DNA from: Apoderus coryli
Taxonomy: Eukaryota > Arthropoda > Insecta > Coleoptera > Attelabidae
Length of the DNA: 64,000 nt
NCBI GenBank assembly: GCA_911728435.2
Contig: OU452201.1
Span: 1,116,001 to 1,180,000, forward strand
Reading direction: 5' to 3'
Shown here: positions 21,545 to 32,688 of the stretch, piece by piece
Layout of the letters: every line of letters begins with the position of its first letter
Numbering within the stretch: position 1 is the stretch's first letter
The notes under the pieces: generated by a model
The model's database searches: none
What the model was told of the DNA's origin: nothing
Seen by the model: the letters and a program-made list of their open reading frames with translations, nothing else
Program-made: the position numbers and the translations under genes

Positions 21545-22556
21545 AAGCTGTTCGCCACTATCGTGTCGTACGAGGACTGCATAGGTCTTCAGAGTGAGCT
21601 TGAGGCGATGGAGAGTTGGTGTAACAATAACAAGCTATATCTAAATGCTAAGAAGTGTAAATACATGTCTTATTCGAGAAGGAAAACTGGTTTTAATTTT
21701 CAGTATCGACTTGGACAGACTGTTCTCGCGAGATGTGCAATTTCTACCGATTTGGGTGTTACGTTTGACTCGAGATTGTCTTTCGTTCCTCATATTAACT
21801 TCAAGGCGAATGAAGCGATTAGGGCTTATGATTTCATTGTTAGAAATTGCACAGGCTTTAAAAATATTAACGCATTGAAAACATTGTATTTCTCTTATCT
21901 GGTATCCTATTTATGAGGTCCATAAGTACGCCATTGAAAAAATTCAAAAGAAATTCCTTAAATATCTCATATTTAAATCTGATGGCGTTTATCCAGAAAG
22001 AGGGGTGGATAGTTCGATGCTCTGGAATAGATTTAACGTCAGTAGCTTGGAGATCCGTAGAATCCTTGCTTCTTTGAAATTTTTGTACGGTCTTTTAAAT
22101 GGTAAAATCGATTGCTCTGAGTTGCTGGCCGAGATTGATATAAATGTTCCACGCCTGGGGAGTCGTAACGGATTAATGTTTTACTGCAAACGTCCTATTA
22201 CTAATCTATACACGAAATCGCCAGTTTTTGTGATGTGCAATAATTTTAATATGATCTGTAACGATAGCGACATATTTGATTGTTCGTTGCACGACTTAAT
22301 GGAAACTGCTCGTAGTTTTTTTAGTTTAATGTTAATGTAATAGTAATAGAATGTAATGAAAGTAAATGTCTACATCTAAATTTAATTTGTTATTTTGTTC
22401 AATATTATTCCGTTTAGTTTCTTGATTGTGATTGATTTTAGTTTGTTTGATTTACTGTAATTTGATTTATTATTTATAATGTTGTATTATATTATGTTGC
22501 TTTGTAAAGGGATTTATTCTATTGGGCAATAAACGCTTATTTATTTATTATTTATT
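21545..22556 (+). mobile_element. Non-LTR element, 5'-truncated (same family as 17.2-19.2 kb)
   Basis: Begins just after RT motif C and encodes the thumb and C-terminal region: SWCNNNKLYLNAKKCKYMSY, LGVTFDSRLSFVPHI, then after a small deletion and frame change near 21,900 IYEVHKYAIEKIQKKFLKYL and VYPERGVDSSMLW, to a stop at about 22,340. The 3' end has TTGGGCAATAAACGCTTATT followed by TTTA repeats. The paralogue at 17-19 kb has the same order of blocks. Confidence 0.85.
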
Positions 22557-24170
22557 CTATACAAGAAGTTGATAACTTTAAAACAACGAAGCAGCTGGCT
22601 CTGATGAGATGATCAGAGTAATATTTAATAGTCAACCAACTTGATCTCTAATTATACATTTTTCGTAGATACTCTTACCTAACGAGAATTCAAAAATAAG
22701 TAGACACCTAAATTTAGATTTGATTTAACCAACGAAGTAACATCCACTTGAAAGAATACTTCATTCGTATAATTATTGCGTTATTAAGAAATTCATACAA
22801 AACATTAGATAACCATTATTGTTATTATTATGGATATTAAATAAATATGCTGCTACCTACGTACACCAACAAAATAATTTGATTTCAAATACACATGTGT
22901 GTAAGAAAAACTAATTAAAATGACCAACATAACGCAATAAATTTATTTATAAGATCGTATGTCACTTTATTTAAATAATGTTTATTTTCGTTGTTATGAT
23001 CATTTTACACTTCATATTTTATTTATTTACTTTGTCTTTTAACTGAAGGAAAATGTTTTATTTACTTAAAAATCTTGTCACCATTTTTTTTTCTTGTTCT
23101 TGAATAGAAGGTCTAACTTTCCCAATCAGGTGTACTCAAATATGAACTGTTTGTTTAAAACGACACTAAATATGACGCAACTTATCTCTCCTAGTCACGT
23201 TCTTATGAGGCGCAAAGGGACTCTCACAGGGTTGCGTTAACCGGTCACTAAAGCACAGTTATATCTTTGTTTTCTACTGGGCTTTTCCTATATAGGGGTA
23301 CAAATAATGAGGTAAATTAGGAAGAAAAAAAATCTAATTTTTGAGAAAATCTATAATTTTTTCATAATGAAGCGATCTAGTTGCACTAATAGTTTTGGAA
23401 CGAAAGTGAGCACCGTTTTATATTATAAGTGCACGTCACTGGTTTGCTCGTATAATTGAACACAATAATAACATCAAAAACACTGTGTGTAAGAATAATA
23501 AGACGCGACCCACACATCGAGAATGGCTGTCGTCATACGAGGAAGTGGGTGTCTTGTAGAAAACGAGAAAAAACCATATGGTCACCACACGCGGTGCCTT
23601 TACAACCCTGGAGTCAGTACCGTTTAATCGGATTATGTTCGTTTTATTGAAGCAAATGGATTTCATCGGAAAATACGTACAGTAATACCAGAATCATCTT
23701 ATTATGTAAATTGCAATGGACATAATGATGTAAAATTAAAACATATGTTGTTGACATGGTCAGCGCATTCTTTTCGTGCCTTAGTATGGACAATATGTGG
23801 ATGGATTTAATTTGGTAATGGAAAATTTAAAGATGAATCCCTTTGTTGTCAAATTGTATAGTTTGGTATCATTTGTACAATAAAAAACAACAGCGGTTAT
23901 ACAAACAGACTGACAATGCTCGTATAATTATTCTTTATTTTAATTGTATGCTTTGCTTTGAAATGGAATAAAACAAAGATGAATCGTTTAAATTGACATG
24001 AAATTTACTTTATTCGAAAGATAATCTTTTGGCATTATAATTTAAATATGACTTCTGGCATATAACCGCCACGGCTGGCTCGGACCTAGTTTAATCTGGA
24101 GGTCTAATTTTCGATGCATGCAAAAAGCATGATATCGAAATTCTATATTCAAAATAGGCTGCTATCAGGG
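22557..24170. other. Unassigned stretch
   Basis: No coding sequence with recognisable motifs. A GC-richer phrase near 24,066-24,100 (ATAACCGCCACGGCTGGCTC) looks like dispersed repeat from memory of similar insect sequences, but I cannot name the family. Confidence 0.45.
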
Positions 24171-24176
24171 TTTTTT

Positions 24177-25765
24177 CTATGAAGAAAAATGCAAGGAAAT
24201 AGAAGAGCTACAACGCAGATTTGACTTGTATAACCTGCATAAGAAGGTAAAAGAATTGACAGGTCTGACAAAAGGAAAGATTCCTACAATCCTCTTAGAT
24301 AAAAATGGGAAAACACTATCAAACACAGAAGACAATCTGAAGAGATGGCAGGAATATATAAAAGACCTTTTCGACGATGTGAGAAATATCACATCCGTAG
24401 CTAGCGTACGGGACTGGAAGACAGAGGTCCCGAAATCACGAAAGACGAAGTCACCCACACACTAAACAACATGAGCCCCGACGGTATTCCTAACGACATT
24501 CTTAAGATCATAAGTGATCAAGATTTGGATGTCGTGGTGAGACTCTTGAACAGCGTCTATGGGTCTGGAAAACTACCAAAGGAATAGCTCTCATCAGTTT
24601 TCATATGTTTACCGAAAAAATCGGGTGCAAAAGAGTGCAGTGACCACCGTACCATAAGCCTCATGTCCCACACTTTGAAACTACAGAAACTCGATCTGGA
24701 TATAAGTGACAGTGAGTTTGGCTTTCGCAAAGGATTAGGTACAAGAGAAGCACTATTCGCATTCAACGTAATAGTGCAGCGATGCCTAGATGTTAATCAG
24801 GAGGTATATGCCTGCTTCATCGACTATAATAAGGCGTTTGACAGGGTCCGCCACGACCAGTTGATGGAAATATTACAATGTAAAAACCTAGACCACCAAG
24901 ACCTGCAAGTCATCTCAAATCTCTATTACAACCAAAATTCCACCGTCAAAGTAGATCAACAAAATTCTGGCACCATCTCAATAAAGAGAGGTGCACATCA
25001 AGGTTGTATTATGTCACTTATTTTGTTTAATGCCTACTCTGAGGAGTGCAGGAATAAAAGTAAATGGAGTGCCTATAGTTGTTCTAAGATACGCTGATGA
25101 TACCGTAATTTTAACGGAAAACCTGGAAGATCTACAAAGAGTCATGGACAAACTTGTTCGATATAGCGAAGAATACGGCCTTACACTCAACGTAAACAAA
25201 ACAAAGTTCATGAAAATAACAAAGAAGGCCCAGACTAACAACGAACAGATAATCGTCAAAGCTGAACCCATCGAACAGGTAGAGATCTTGGAACAACAGT
25301 TAATTGTAATAACGACTACACGAAAGAAATAAAAGCAGGCATAGAAATAGCAAGGTCCAATTTCAATAGCATGAAAAGAGTTTTGTGCAATAGAGGTCTA
25401 AGCTTAAAACTGAGACTGAGACTAGTTAAATGTTATGTTTTTGCCACTCTGCTTTATGGCGTCGAGGCATGGACTTTGAACGCAGAAATAAGATGTCATG
25501 GGTCGATCGGATAACTAACTTAGAAATACTTGAACGACTAAACATAGAAAGAGAGACAATTAAAAGCAGAAAACTTCAGTATCTGGGCCATGTGACTCGT
25601 GGACCCAGATACTCCTTACTTTAATTAATAATGCAGGGAAGGATCCAAGGTACAAGAAGCGTGGATAGAAGGAGAGAAACTTGAGAAAGTGGTTTGGATG
25701 TTCCTCGATAGAGCTTTTTAGAGCAACTGCGCGTCGCGGAGATGGCACCTATAGAGAAGGGTTTT
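24177..25765 (+). pseudogene. RTE-like non-LTR reverse transcriptase relic
   Basis: Collinear RT blocks in several frames: KRWQEYIKDLFDD (linker after the endonuclease), DGIPNDILK, FGFRKGLGTREALFAF, CFIDYNKAFDRVRHDQLM (motif A), RGAHQGCIMSLILFNAYSEE (motif B, degenerate from GVRQGC), LRYADDTVILTENLEDLQ (motif C), LRLVKCYVFATLLYGVEAWT and RKLQYLGHVTR, ending with WLRKWFGCSSIELFRA. The R-QGC-LSP-LFN and LYGxExWT signatures are characteristic of the RTE clade. At least five frame changes are needed, so it is an old copy. Confidence 0.8.
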
Positions 25766-26282
25766 TTCTGGTGTCGGCTCGGTTCATTGAGAATCAAGTA
25801 TTGCTTTCTGCTTGGACGCCAAGTCAAATGAATACTTTATTCTTAAAGCCAACGAATTGTTTAATTACATAAATTTAAATAATGTATCTGTTAATTTTTA
25901 ATAATGTATTCAAAATATGTTATAATATTATTCATATGCTAAAACATCGTTCCTGTTTGCTGTTATGATTATAATGACTATTGAAATTGGTCACTGTTTT
26001 GCATCGAGGTTAGCGGTACATTTCCGTCTGAAAAATGAAGAAAGTTTCTGAAATACATACGTTGCTGCTCGGTTTATTTTCGTGTTTATGTATTTACTGT
26101 ATTTTATTATACAAAAGCGCAAAAGCCAACAAGCTAAAGTACTCAGACATCACAGAGGCGTACACTTCTTATACAGTTGAATAGTAGGAACGACTATACC
26201 TTTAAATGGGAGTAGTCAGAGGCGGGACGATTTTTTTTTACTTCTATATGGTTAATGCAAAATGAATTTGTGTTGTGTCTGT
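25766..26282. other. Unassigned stretch
   Basis: No gene recognised between the RTE relic and the next LINE tail. Confidence 0.5.
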
Positions 26283-28352
26283 TTTAATAAATAAATAAAT
26301 CTTTAATGTCTAACAGGTTTACACCCAATTACAAGACAATTACAATGTTTCAACTTAAAAATAATAATTCTATGCAATTTATAGACTTAAATATAACACC
26401 AAATACTGACTACACTACGAATAGGAACAAAATAAAAAATACACTAATTATTATTAATACAAAACCAAGAGTACGCTAAGCTGACAAGCCACGCCACCCC
26501 ATATCTTGAGTAAAAAAAAACTCATTCCCTTCTCAACATGAATCTAAAAAATATAAGAATTATAAGTTTAAACTAGTTAGATATTCGTGCAACTGACGCT
26601 TGAAAGTGTTCAAATTTTCTTTGAAAAGGTCAACAAATCTGTGTATTTTATGATAATTGGACAAACTGCAAGCTCTGTAAACCGGCGCTCTGCCCTCAGT
26701 GTGTGCTTGAGGTACTCGAAATATGTTGCTATTTCTTGCATTATGTTGGGGAGCATTTATATTGATATGTTGCAAAAGACGAGGACAGTCAATCATGACA
26801 TGAATAATCTTACATAAGAAGACCTGATACGAATAAACTCTGCGATAGTTTAGAGATTGAAATCCGAATGTTTTTAGCAACGTTTCATGACTATATCCTC
26901 TGTAGGGAAAGTAGCCATTAACTTTAAAATAAATATGTTTTAAAAATTTTTGTTGGACAGATTCTATTTTATTTATATGCACCTGATATATAGGGGACCA
27001 AACAACCGACGCATATTCCAATTTAGGTCTAATTAGTGAGTTGTATAGTGACACAAGACAAGGCACGCTTTGGAAACCCACAGTAGAGCGAACAATAAAA
27101 CCCAAAATTCGAATAGCATCATTCACAATTCGCTCCACATGATGGTTAAAGGACAAATCACTATCAACCCAAACTCCAAGATCTCTGACAACCTCGCATC
27201 TCCCCAAGGCCGCCCCATCCACACTATAATTCATCTCAAGAATATTCCTCCCCTTGCAAAAGCTCACATACTTACATTTGTCTATGTTTAGTGGAATTCT
27301 ATTTTCGGTACACCATATTACGAGGCGGTTCAAATCGGTCTGTAGATCCTGACAGTCCTGCAAGTTTTCAATAACACGAAACAACTTCAAGTCATCGGCA
27401 AACAACAGACATTCACTCCCAATATTTTGTGTAATGTCATTTATGTATATGGCGAACAATAAGGGCGCGAGATTACTTCCCTGGGGCGCTCCGCTGGTCG
27501 CAGTGAAATCATGTGATCTGAACCCGTTATATTCGACATACAGCCTGCGTGAGCATAAATATGATTGGAAAAACTTTATTAGATTATGGGTGAAGCCGAC
27601 GTTTTTCATTTTAAGTTGCATTATTGTATGATCCATCCTATCAAATGCTTTTGAAAAGTCAGTATATATGGCGTCAATCTGTAGTCCTTTTCCAAGGGCG
27701 GGATAGGTAGCCTGCAGAAATTCTGCGATGTTAGATACCGTCGATCTCTTTTGAAAAAACCCATGCTGTTCCCACAATATGAGGTTTTTAACTTGATTAA
27801 ATAATTTGTTCTGCAATACCGTTTCGAAAATCTTTGAAAAATTCGATATTATTGAAATTGGGCGATAGTTTGTTATTCTATCGTTATCGCCCGCTTTATG
27901 TACAGGGCATATTCGCGCTATTTTCCGGGCGTCAGGAAATACATGTGATGAGATTGATTTATTAAACAAAATACACAAAGGCTCCGCGAGAGCATAGGCA
28001 CAATCCCTCACAACGAATGCGGGAATATTATCTGGTCCTGCCGTCATCTTGGGTTTTAACTTTTTCAATGAATCGAGAATGTCTGTCACATTTAACTCCC
28101 CAATACTAACCGGAATATCGGCATTTCCATCTGGAGTATAATAGTCCACCTGTTGCGATGGCAGAAAAGCACTTTGAAAAAAATCGGCAAGAGCGGTCAC
28201 TATATTCTCAGGCTTCTCCAGCAGGACCTCGCTGTCACTAATCATACTACCGGGAATGCGCGTTCTTCTAGATTTGCTTCGCACGATCCTCCACAATTGT
28301 TTAGGGTCCGATTTAACACAATCCTGGATTTCAAGTTTTACAACATAATGTT
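26283..28352 (-). mobile_element. Non-LTR retrotransposon (jockey/CR1-like), 5'-truncated, recent-looking
   Basis: The 3' end is on the left: a (TAAA)n-type tail, read as AATAAATAAATAAATC on the + strand at about 26,287. A ~260-bp 3' UTR precedes the ORF, whose frame is open to about 28,352. There it meets a decayed palindromic/Penelope-like sequence at 28,355. The endonuclease domain is missing. Confidence 0.85.
26560..28352 (-). CDS. Reverse transcriptase ORF, uninterrupted, 5'-truncated
   Basis: About 597 codons without a stop. Order of blocks: DPKQLWRIVRSKSR, MTAGPDNIPAFVVRDCA, RICPVHKAGDNDRITNYRPI, WEQHGFFQKRSTVSNI, IYTDFSKAFDRMDH (motif A), SGAPQGSNLAPLLFAIYIND (motif B), LLFADDLKLF (motif C), WCTENRIPLNIDKCKY and LGVWVDSDLSF, then the C-terminal region ending TSLNL. 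All RT catalytic residues are present. The TTG at 28,296 is not a meaningful start because coding continues upstream (ILKHYVVKLEIQDCVKS). Without an endonuclease or a 5' promoter it is probably dead on arrival, but the intact frame implies recent insertion or an unusually unmutated copy. Confidence 0.85.
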
Positions 28353-28354
28353 TT

Positions 28355-28436
28355 AAAATCTCCAGCTAACATTGTTAGCAGCCTCACGAGAGATTTAAAA
28401 AGGTGTTTTGATAAAGTAAAGGATCTACTAATTGAT
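28355..28436 (+). repeat. Degenerate relative of the 7.3-kb Penelope-like arm
   Basis: GCTAACATTGTTAGC, the same stem as in the 7.3-kb palindrome, is followed by a CACGAGAGATTTAAAAA stretch, GTGTTTTG and GGATCTACTAATTGATTAT, which parallel the right arm and single-copy tail there. The CTGAGGA and GAAAC boxes are lost. It abuts the truncated 5' end of the LINE on its left. Confidence 0.55.
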
Positions 28437-29496
28437 TATAAATTATGGGAAATAACAGTAAGAAACGAAATGTATTCCTTCATTAACAATAAACCTGCAT
28501 TATCAGTCTTTAAAATAGTCATCGGATTTGTGAGTACCATGAAAATGAACGTACCTACGTCAATGTGATATGATTCTCTAGCAGACGATCCATGTATTAA
28601 ATTGTTTTTAATCCAATACCTACTTAATAATACACAGTAATAATTGTACTTGATATAAGTACCTAAGTTTAGTTAGTCGTTTCAGAGTCTTTGGTTGGTC
28701 GGCGTCTCCTTTTTCAATTTCTTACAGTAGACTGATTCTTCTGGTTTCGCTCAATCGCCCGCTCTTGTTTTTGTTTTATTTTTTATAGGAATGGTATTGA
28801 AACAGATTTATTATTACATTATCGTCGGTTTTTACGCATTGCCTTACACGAAACGACTGCGACAGTGTGGAACAAGAAAACATGCTGCCAATCATTAAAA
28901 CTACATACCTACTATGTAAGATCTTTTCATAAAAAAAAAGTATCCGGAGTTGCGACAAGAAGCAGAACCCGTTGTGCTGTTTAGAAATTTAATATTTACA
29001 CATGCAACCAAAAACTTAATGAACGTACATATTTTACGAGGGAATATGGAAAGTTTAGTTCATTTTGCTGAATTCGATCTTCGATCGTGCTCAGTTAAGT
29101 GAATAATTCATTCTGGTTTAGTTCGTCTATGGTCAATTGCATCATCATGAATTTGACGAATCGTTAACACTAACCAACCAACGTTAACGAATGCTTAAGC
29201 ACTCCTTAACGCATAGGTACTTAACTAAGTCACCATCATCGACCACTTAAATTGTCTTTAACGAAAAAAAATGTTGTGTTTTTATATTATTATCATATGA
29301 ATGTATTTTATAATTTATTTCACAACTGGTTATATTAAAATATGTAGAAGTAGTGATCATGGAATACATAGAATACGAGGTTGGTTTGATAAGATTGTGA
29401 CATTTAAAGGAAACCAGTTTTAGCTCTCAATAACATATAATACTAACCTATTCAAAAAGGCCATAGATGGCGTTACTAGAATTTTTTCCATATGAT
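28437..29496. other. Unassigned stretch
   Basis: No gene. The right edge (29,461-29,500) holds the + copy of the TAGATGGC-core block also found at 15,652-15,691, and the next LINE has inserted at its end. Confidence 0.5.
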
Positions 29497-31327
29497 TTTT
29501 ATTTATTTATTTATTTATTCACGGACAAAGTCCATTTATACAGCATACAATATAATATAACAAATATAATTCCATGCAATACTACACAAATTCAACAATT
29601 TTACAAGAACCTAAGAAACTTTAAATTACACAATAAGTAAACAATTTAAACATAATTCAAGTTATACTAAAGCTATTCGCAAGACCCACGCCAGGAATAA
29701 AGGAAAACCATGATCGTCAACGCAACAGGCATCGATCGACTTACGCAAAACTGCCGTCACGACGCTCACATTTCAAACGGCGAATAAATTCACCTATAGG
29801 CGCAAAGAAATCAACGTTTAAGCAAGAATTCGCCATCCTGGCCACTCTAGGGACAAAATTATTTCCTCCGTAATTTGTACGGTGAAATTCCTTATGGAAA
29901 AGGTGAGAGTATCTATTGTTCCTAGACGGTACATGAAAATGAATATTGGACAACAAATAAGAAGACGATACCATATTGTTCAAAAGCTTATAAAGTATTA
30001 AAAGATCTCTGACAACCCTGCGATCACTCAATGTCGTAAGCCCCAGCTCGCTCATCATTGTTCCGTAATCGAACACAAAATCGATAGGACGCGGACGACC
30101 AAGCTTAAAGTGAACATACCTAAGGAAACGCCGCTGAACGCTCTCAACTCGGGCAGAATGGCAACCGTATGACGGGGTCCAAACCGCCGAGGCATACTCC
30201 AAATGTGGTCTGACGAGCGTCGTGAACAAAATTCTAATAGTATTCACATTACTGAAATCAACCGAGCAACGCTTTATGAAGCCCAACACTTTCAGAGACC
30301 TGGAAGTCGAGTGCCTGATGTGATCCACAAAGCTCAAGGAAGTGTCCAGGTAAATTCCCAGATCCTTGACCGAAGATTTGTATTTTAGGACTGAATGGTC
30401 GACAAAATATTCATACAAAAGAGGTCTCCTGGTTCGGTTGAAATTTACGCAAAAGCACTTAGAAACATTTAAAGTCATACCATGCAACTCACACCAATGC
30501 ACAAATCTCACAACATCCTCCTGCAGAAGATAACAATCTGTGGGACCTCCGATACGCCGGTAACACTTCAGGTCGTCGGCGAAGAGCCTGAATTCACTGT
30601 GAATGAAACACTGCTTGATATCATTTATAAATAAGTCAAATAACAATGGCCCGAGGTGAGAACCCTGGGGGACACCAGAAGAAACCGAAATAGGGTCAGA
30701 AAGGAAATCACTGAAACGGACTATCTGAGTTCTGCCAGTCAGGTAGCTCTCCAACCATCTCAACAAAGGTGCCGACATGCCAATACACTCCAGCTTGTGA
30801 ATAAGGAGCCGGTGATTCACGCAGTCGAAGGCCTTGGAAAAATCGGTGTAGATTGCATGAACCTGATAACCGCCCTCCAAGGCCCGTGACAAATAATGTG
30901 TGTATTCCAGAAGATTAAGCTCAGTAGACCGACCGGACTGGAAACCGAACTGTTCATCAATTATAATCGGCTTAAATATAGTTGTTAGATATCTTGTTAT
31001 TAAACTCTCGAAAAGCTTAGGAATGGAGTTGAGAATACAATCCGGACGGTAATTTGATACGTCACCTCTATTACCAGATTTGAAAATAGGGATGATAAAA
31101 CTCGACTTCCATGCAACCGGAAAGTGGCCCGAACGAAGAGATAAGTTGAAAATAATTTGAAGGGGTATAGTAAGAGAGAAACGACACTTATTGAGGAAAT
31201 ATTTAGTACTAACCTTAAACGATACCTGTATAAATTTGACAGCAATCTGACTATTGATTCGTGAGCTATATTGAACAGAAACAGTCCATTTTGTGACAGT
31301 TAGAATCCGGAAATAAACTCGCGGTCA
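29497..31327 (-). mobile_element. Non-LTR retrotransposon (jockey/CR1-like), 5'-truncated
   Basis: A (TTTA)n tail, read as ATTTATTTATTTATTTATTC on the + strand at about 29,500, marks the 3' end on the left. A ~240-bp 3' UTR precedes the ORF. Sequence is clearly different from the 26-28 kb element, so it is a second subfamily. Confidence 0.85.
29741..31325 (-). CDS. Reverse transcriptase ORF, uninterrupted, 5'-truncated
   Basis: Reading upstream from the catalytic part, the frame stays open to a TGA near 31,325, giving about 528 codons. Blocks: FNLSLRSGHFPVAWKSSFII, PIFKSGNRGDVSNYRPDCIL, DEQFGFQSGRSTELNLLEY, IYTDFSKAFDCVNHRLL (motif A), SSGVPQGSHLGPLLFDLFIN (motif B), FRLFADDLKCYRR (motif C), WCELHGMTLNVSKCFCVNF, LGIYLDTSLSF and a C-terminal tail ending RRDGSFA. 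One likely substitution in the RPISIL box (RPDCIL) is the only damage I see in the RT core. No endonuclease domain remains. Confidence 0.85.
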
Positions 31328-32688
31328 AACTTCACACAATTTCCAATATGTTTACTCAACACTTGTGTCCTAAGAAAAATATGTCAAAAATAAGACCCAA
31401 TAGCGTCGTTTTGAGTTATAAACGATTTATCTTATAACCACTGATTTCATGTACTCAGTGCTCATCTTGGTTTACATTGTTAATTCCTGTTTCCAATAAT
31501 ATTTATATGTTCACTTCCTGGACACACTATAGGCGATAGTCATAATGAACAAATAAAACTATATGGATTTGATATTCATCCGGAGACAATCGATTTGTAT
31601 TTTTGTTCACGCTTCATTACTTCTTAAACTTTTTTTTTGTGTCATTATTATAATTTTCTTCTATTTGATAGTAATTTAAAATTTAAATATATAATTCACG
31701 CTATACAATCATTAATTATTGGTTAAAGAAAAAAAATAATCTAAAGACACTTAATTCATGAGAATTCAATAATTATTATCTTCTATGTGTAATACAGCAC
31801 GTCCTAAAAGAAGCATAATATATTTAGTTGAATGAAAATAAGTATTTTTTATTTTTTTTATTTTAAATATTTTTATTTTTTAAATTAGATAAGTAGACAG
31901 ATGGTAACTTATTTCTTGGGTGGTCTATTAGGTCGTCATCTTCATATTGTTAAATTTAATCTTAGCAAGTATAAAAATGTCGAACGTTGGAACATACTTA
32001 TCAATTCGTTGGATTGTCAAACTAAAAATATGGAGTGGGGATAATATCTTCTGTATAGTAACTAACCTCTTTGATCAGAAAAAAAATCCATCCGTAGATT
32101 TATTAAGAAGATAGGATTACACAAATTTGTTTTTGTTTCGTTACATATAAAATAGCCCTCGTAACGAATGGAACGCTGTTCAATCCGCAGGTGCTTGTAA
32201 TTGTAAGTATTTAGGTAAACATGTTTAACACATTCTCAAGTGTTTCATTCTAGTGAAATATATAAATAATAAGTAGAAATTATTATACCTTGATGCTATC
32301 TAAATAACAATTACAAAAAGGATGTAAATAATGTATGATTTTTTTTTTGCTTTTGTAATTTATATTATTATTTTTGATAATGACCAACAAATAATGTTAC
32401 AGACATAAGTTTGCATACTATGCAAACGTTCATAAGCTGTTTAAGGGGAGGGATTAATTTTGACATTAACGGATTACACGTAATAGGTTAGTTCTAACGT
32501 GATATTGACAAACGATTTAGCGTTATTGTAATTATTTGACATTCGTAAAACAACGAACGACTCTATTACCTAATGTCAATGCTAGGAAAGATGTGGACAT
32601 AATTAACTTCTTTGGTTTGAAGATTATTTGTATTAATAAATAAATAGCCAAAATATTCTTGGTTCTGAATCGAAAATCTTTGTTTCAG
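31328..32688. other. AT-rich stretch before the first visible how exon
   Basis: No exon encoding the QUA1 region expected upstream of 32,689 was found here. It is probably intron of the how gene, ending in TTTGTTTCAG at 32,679-32,688. Confidence 0.55.
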
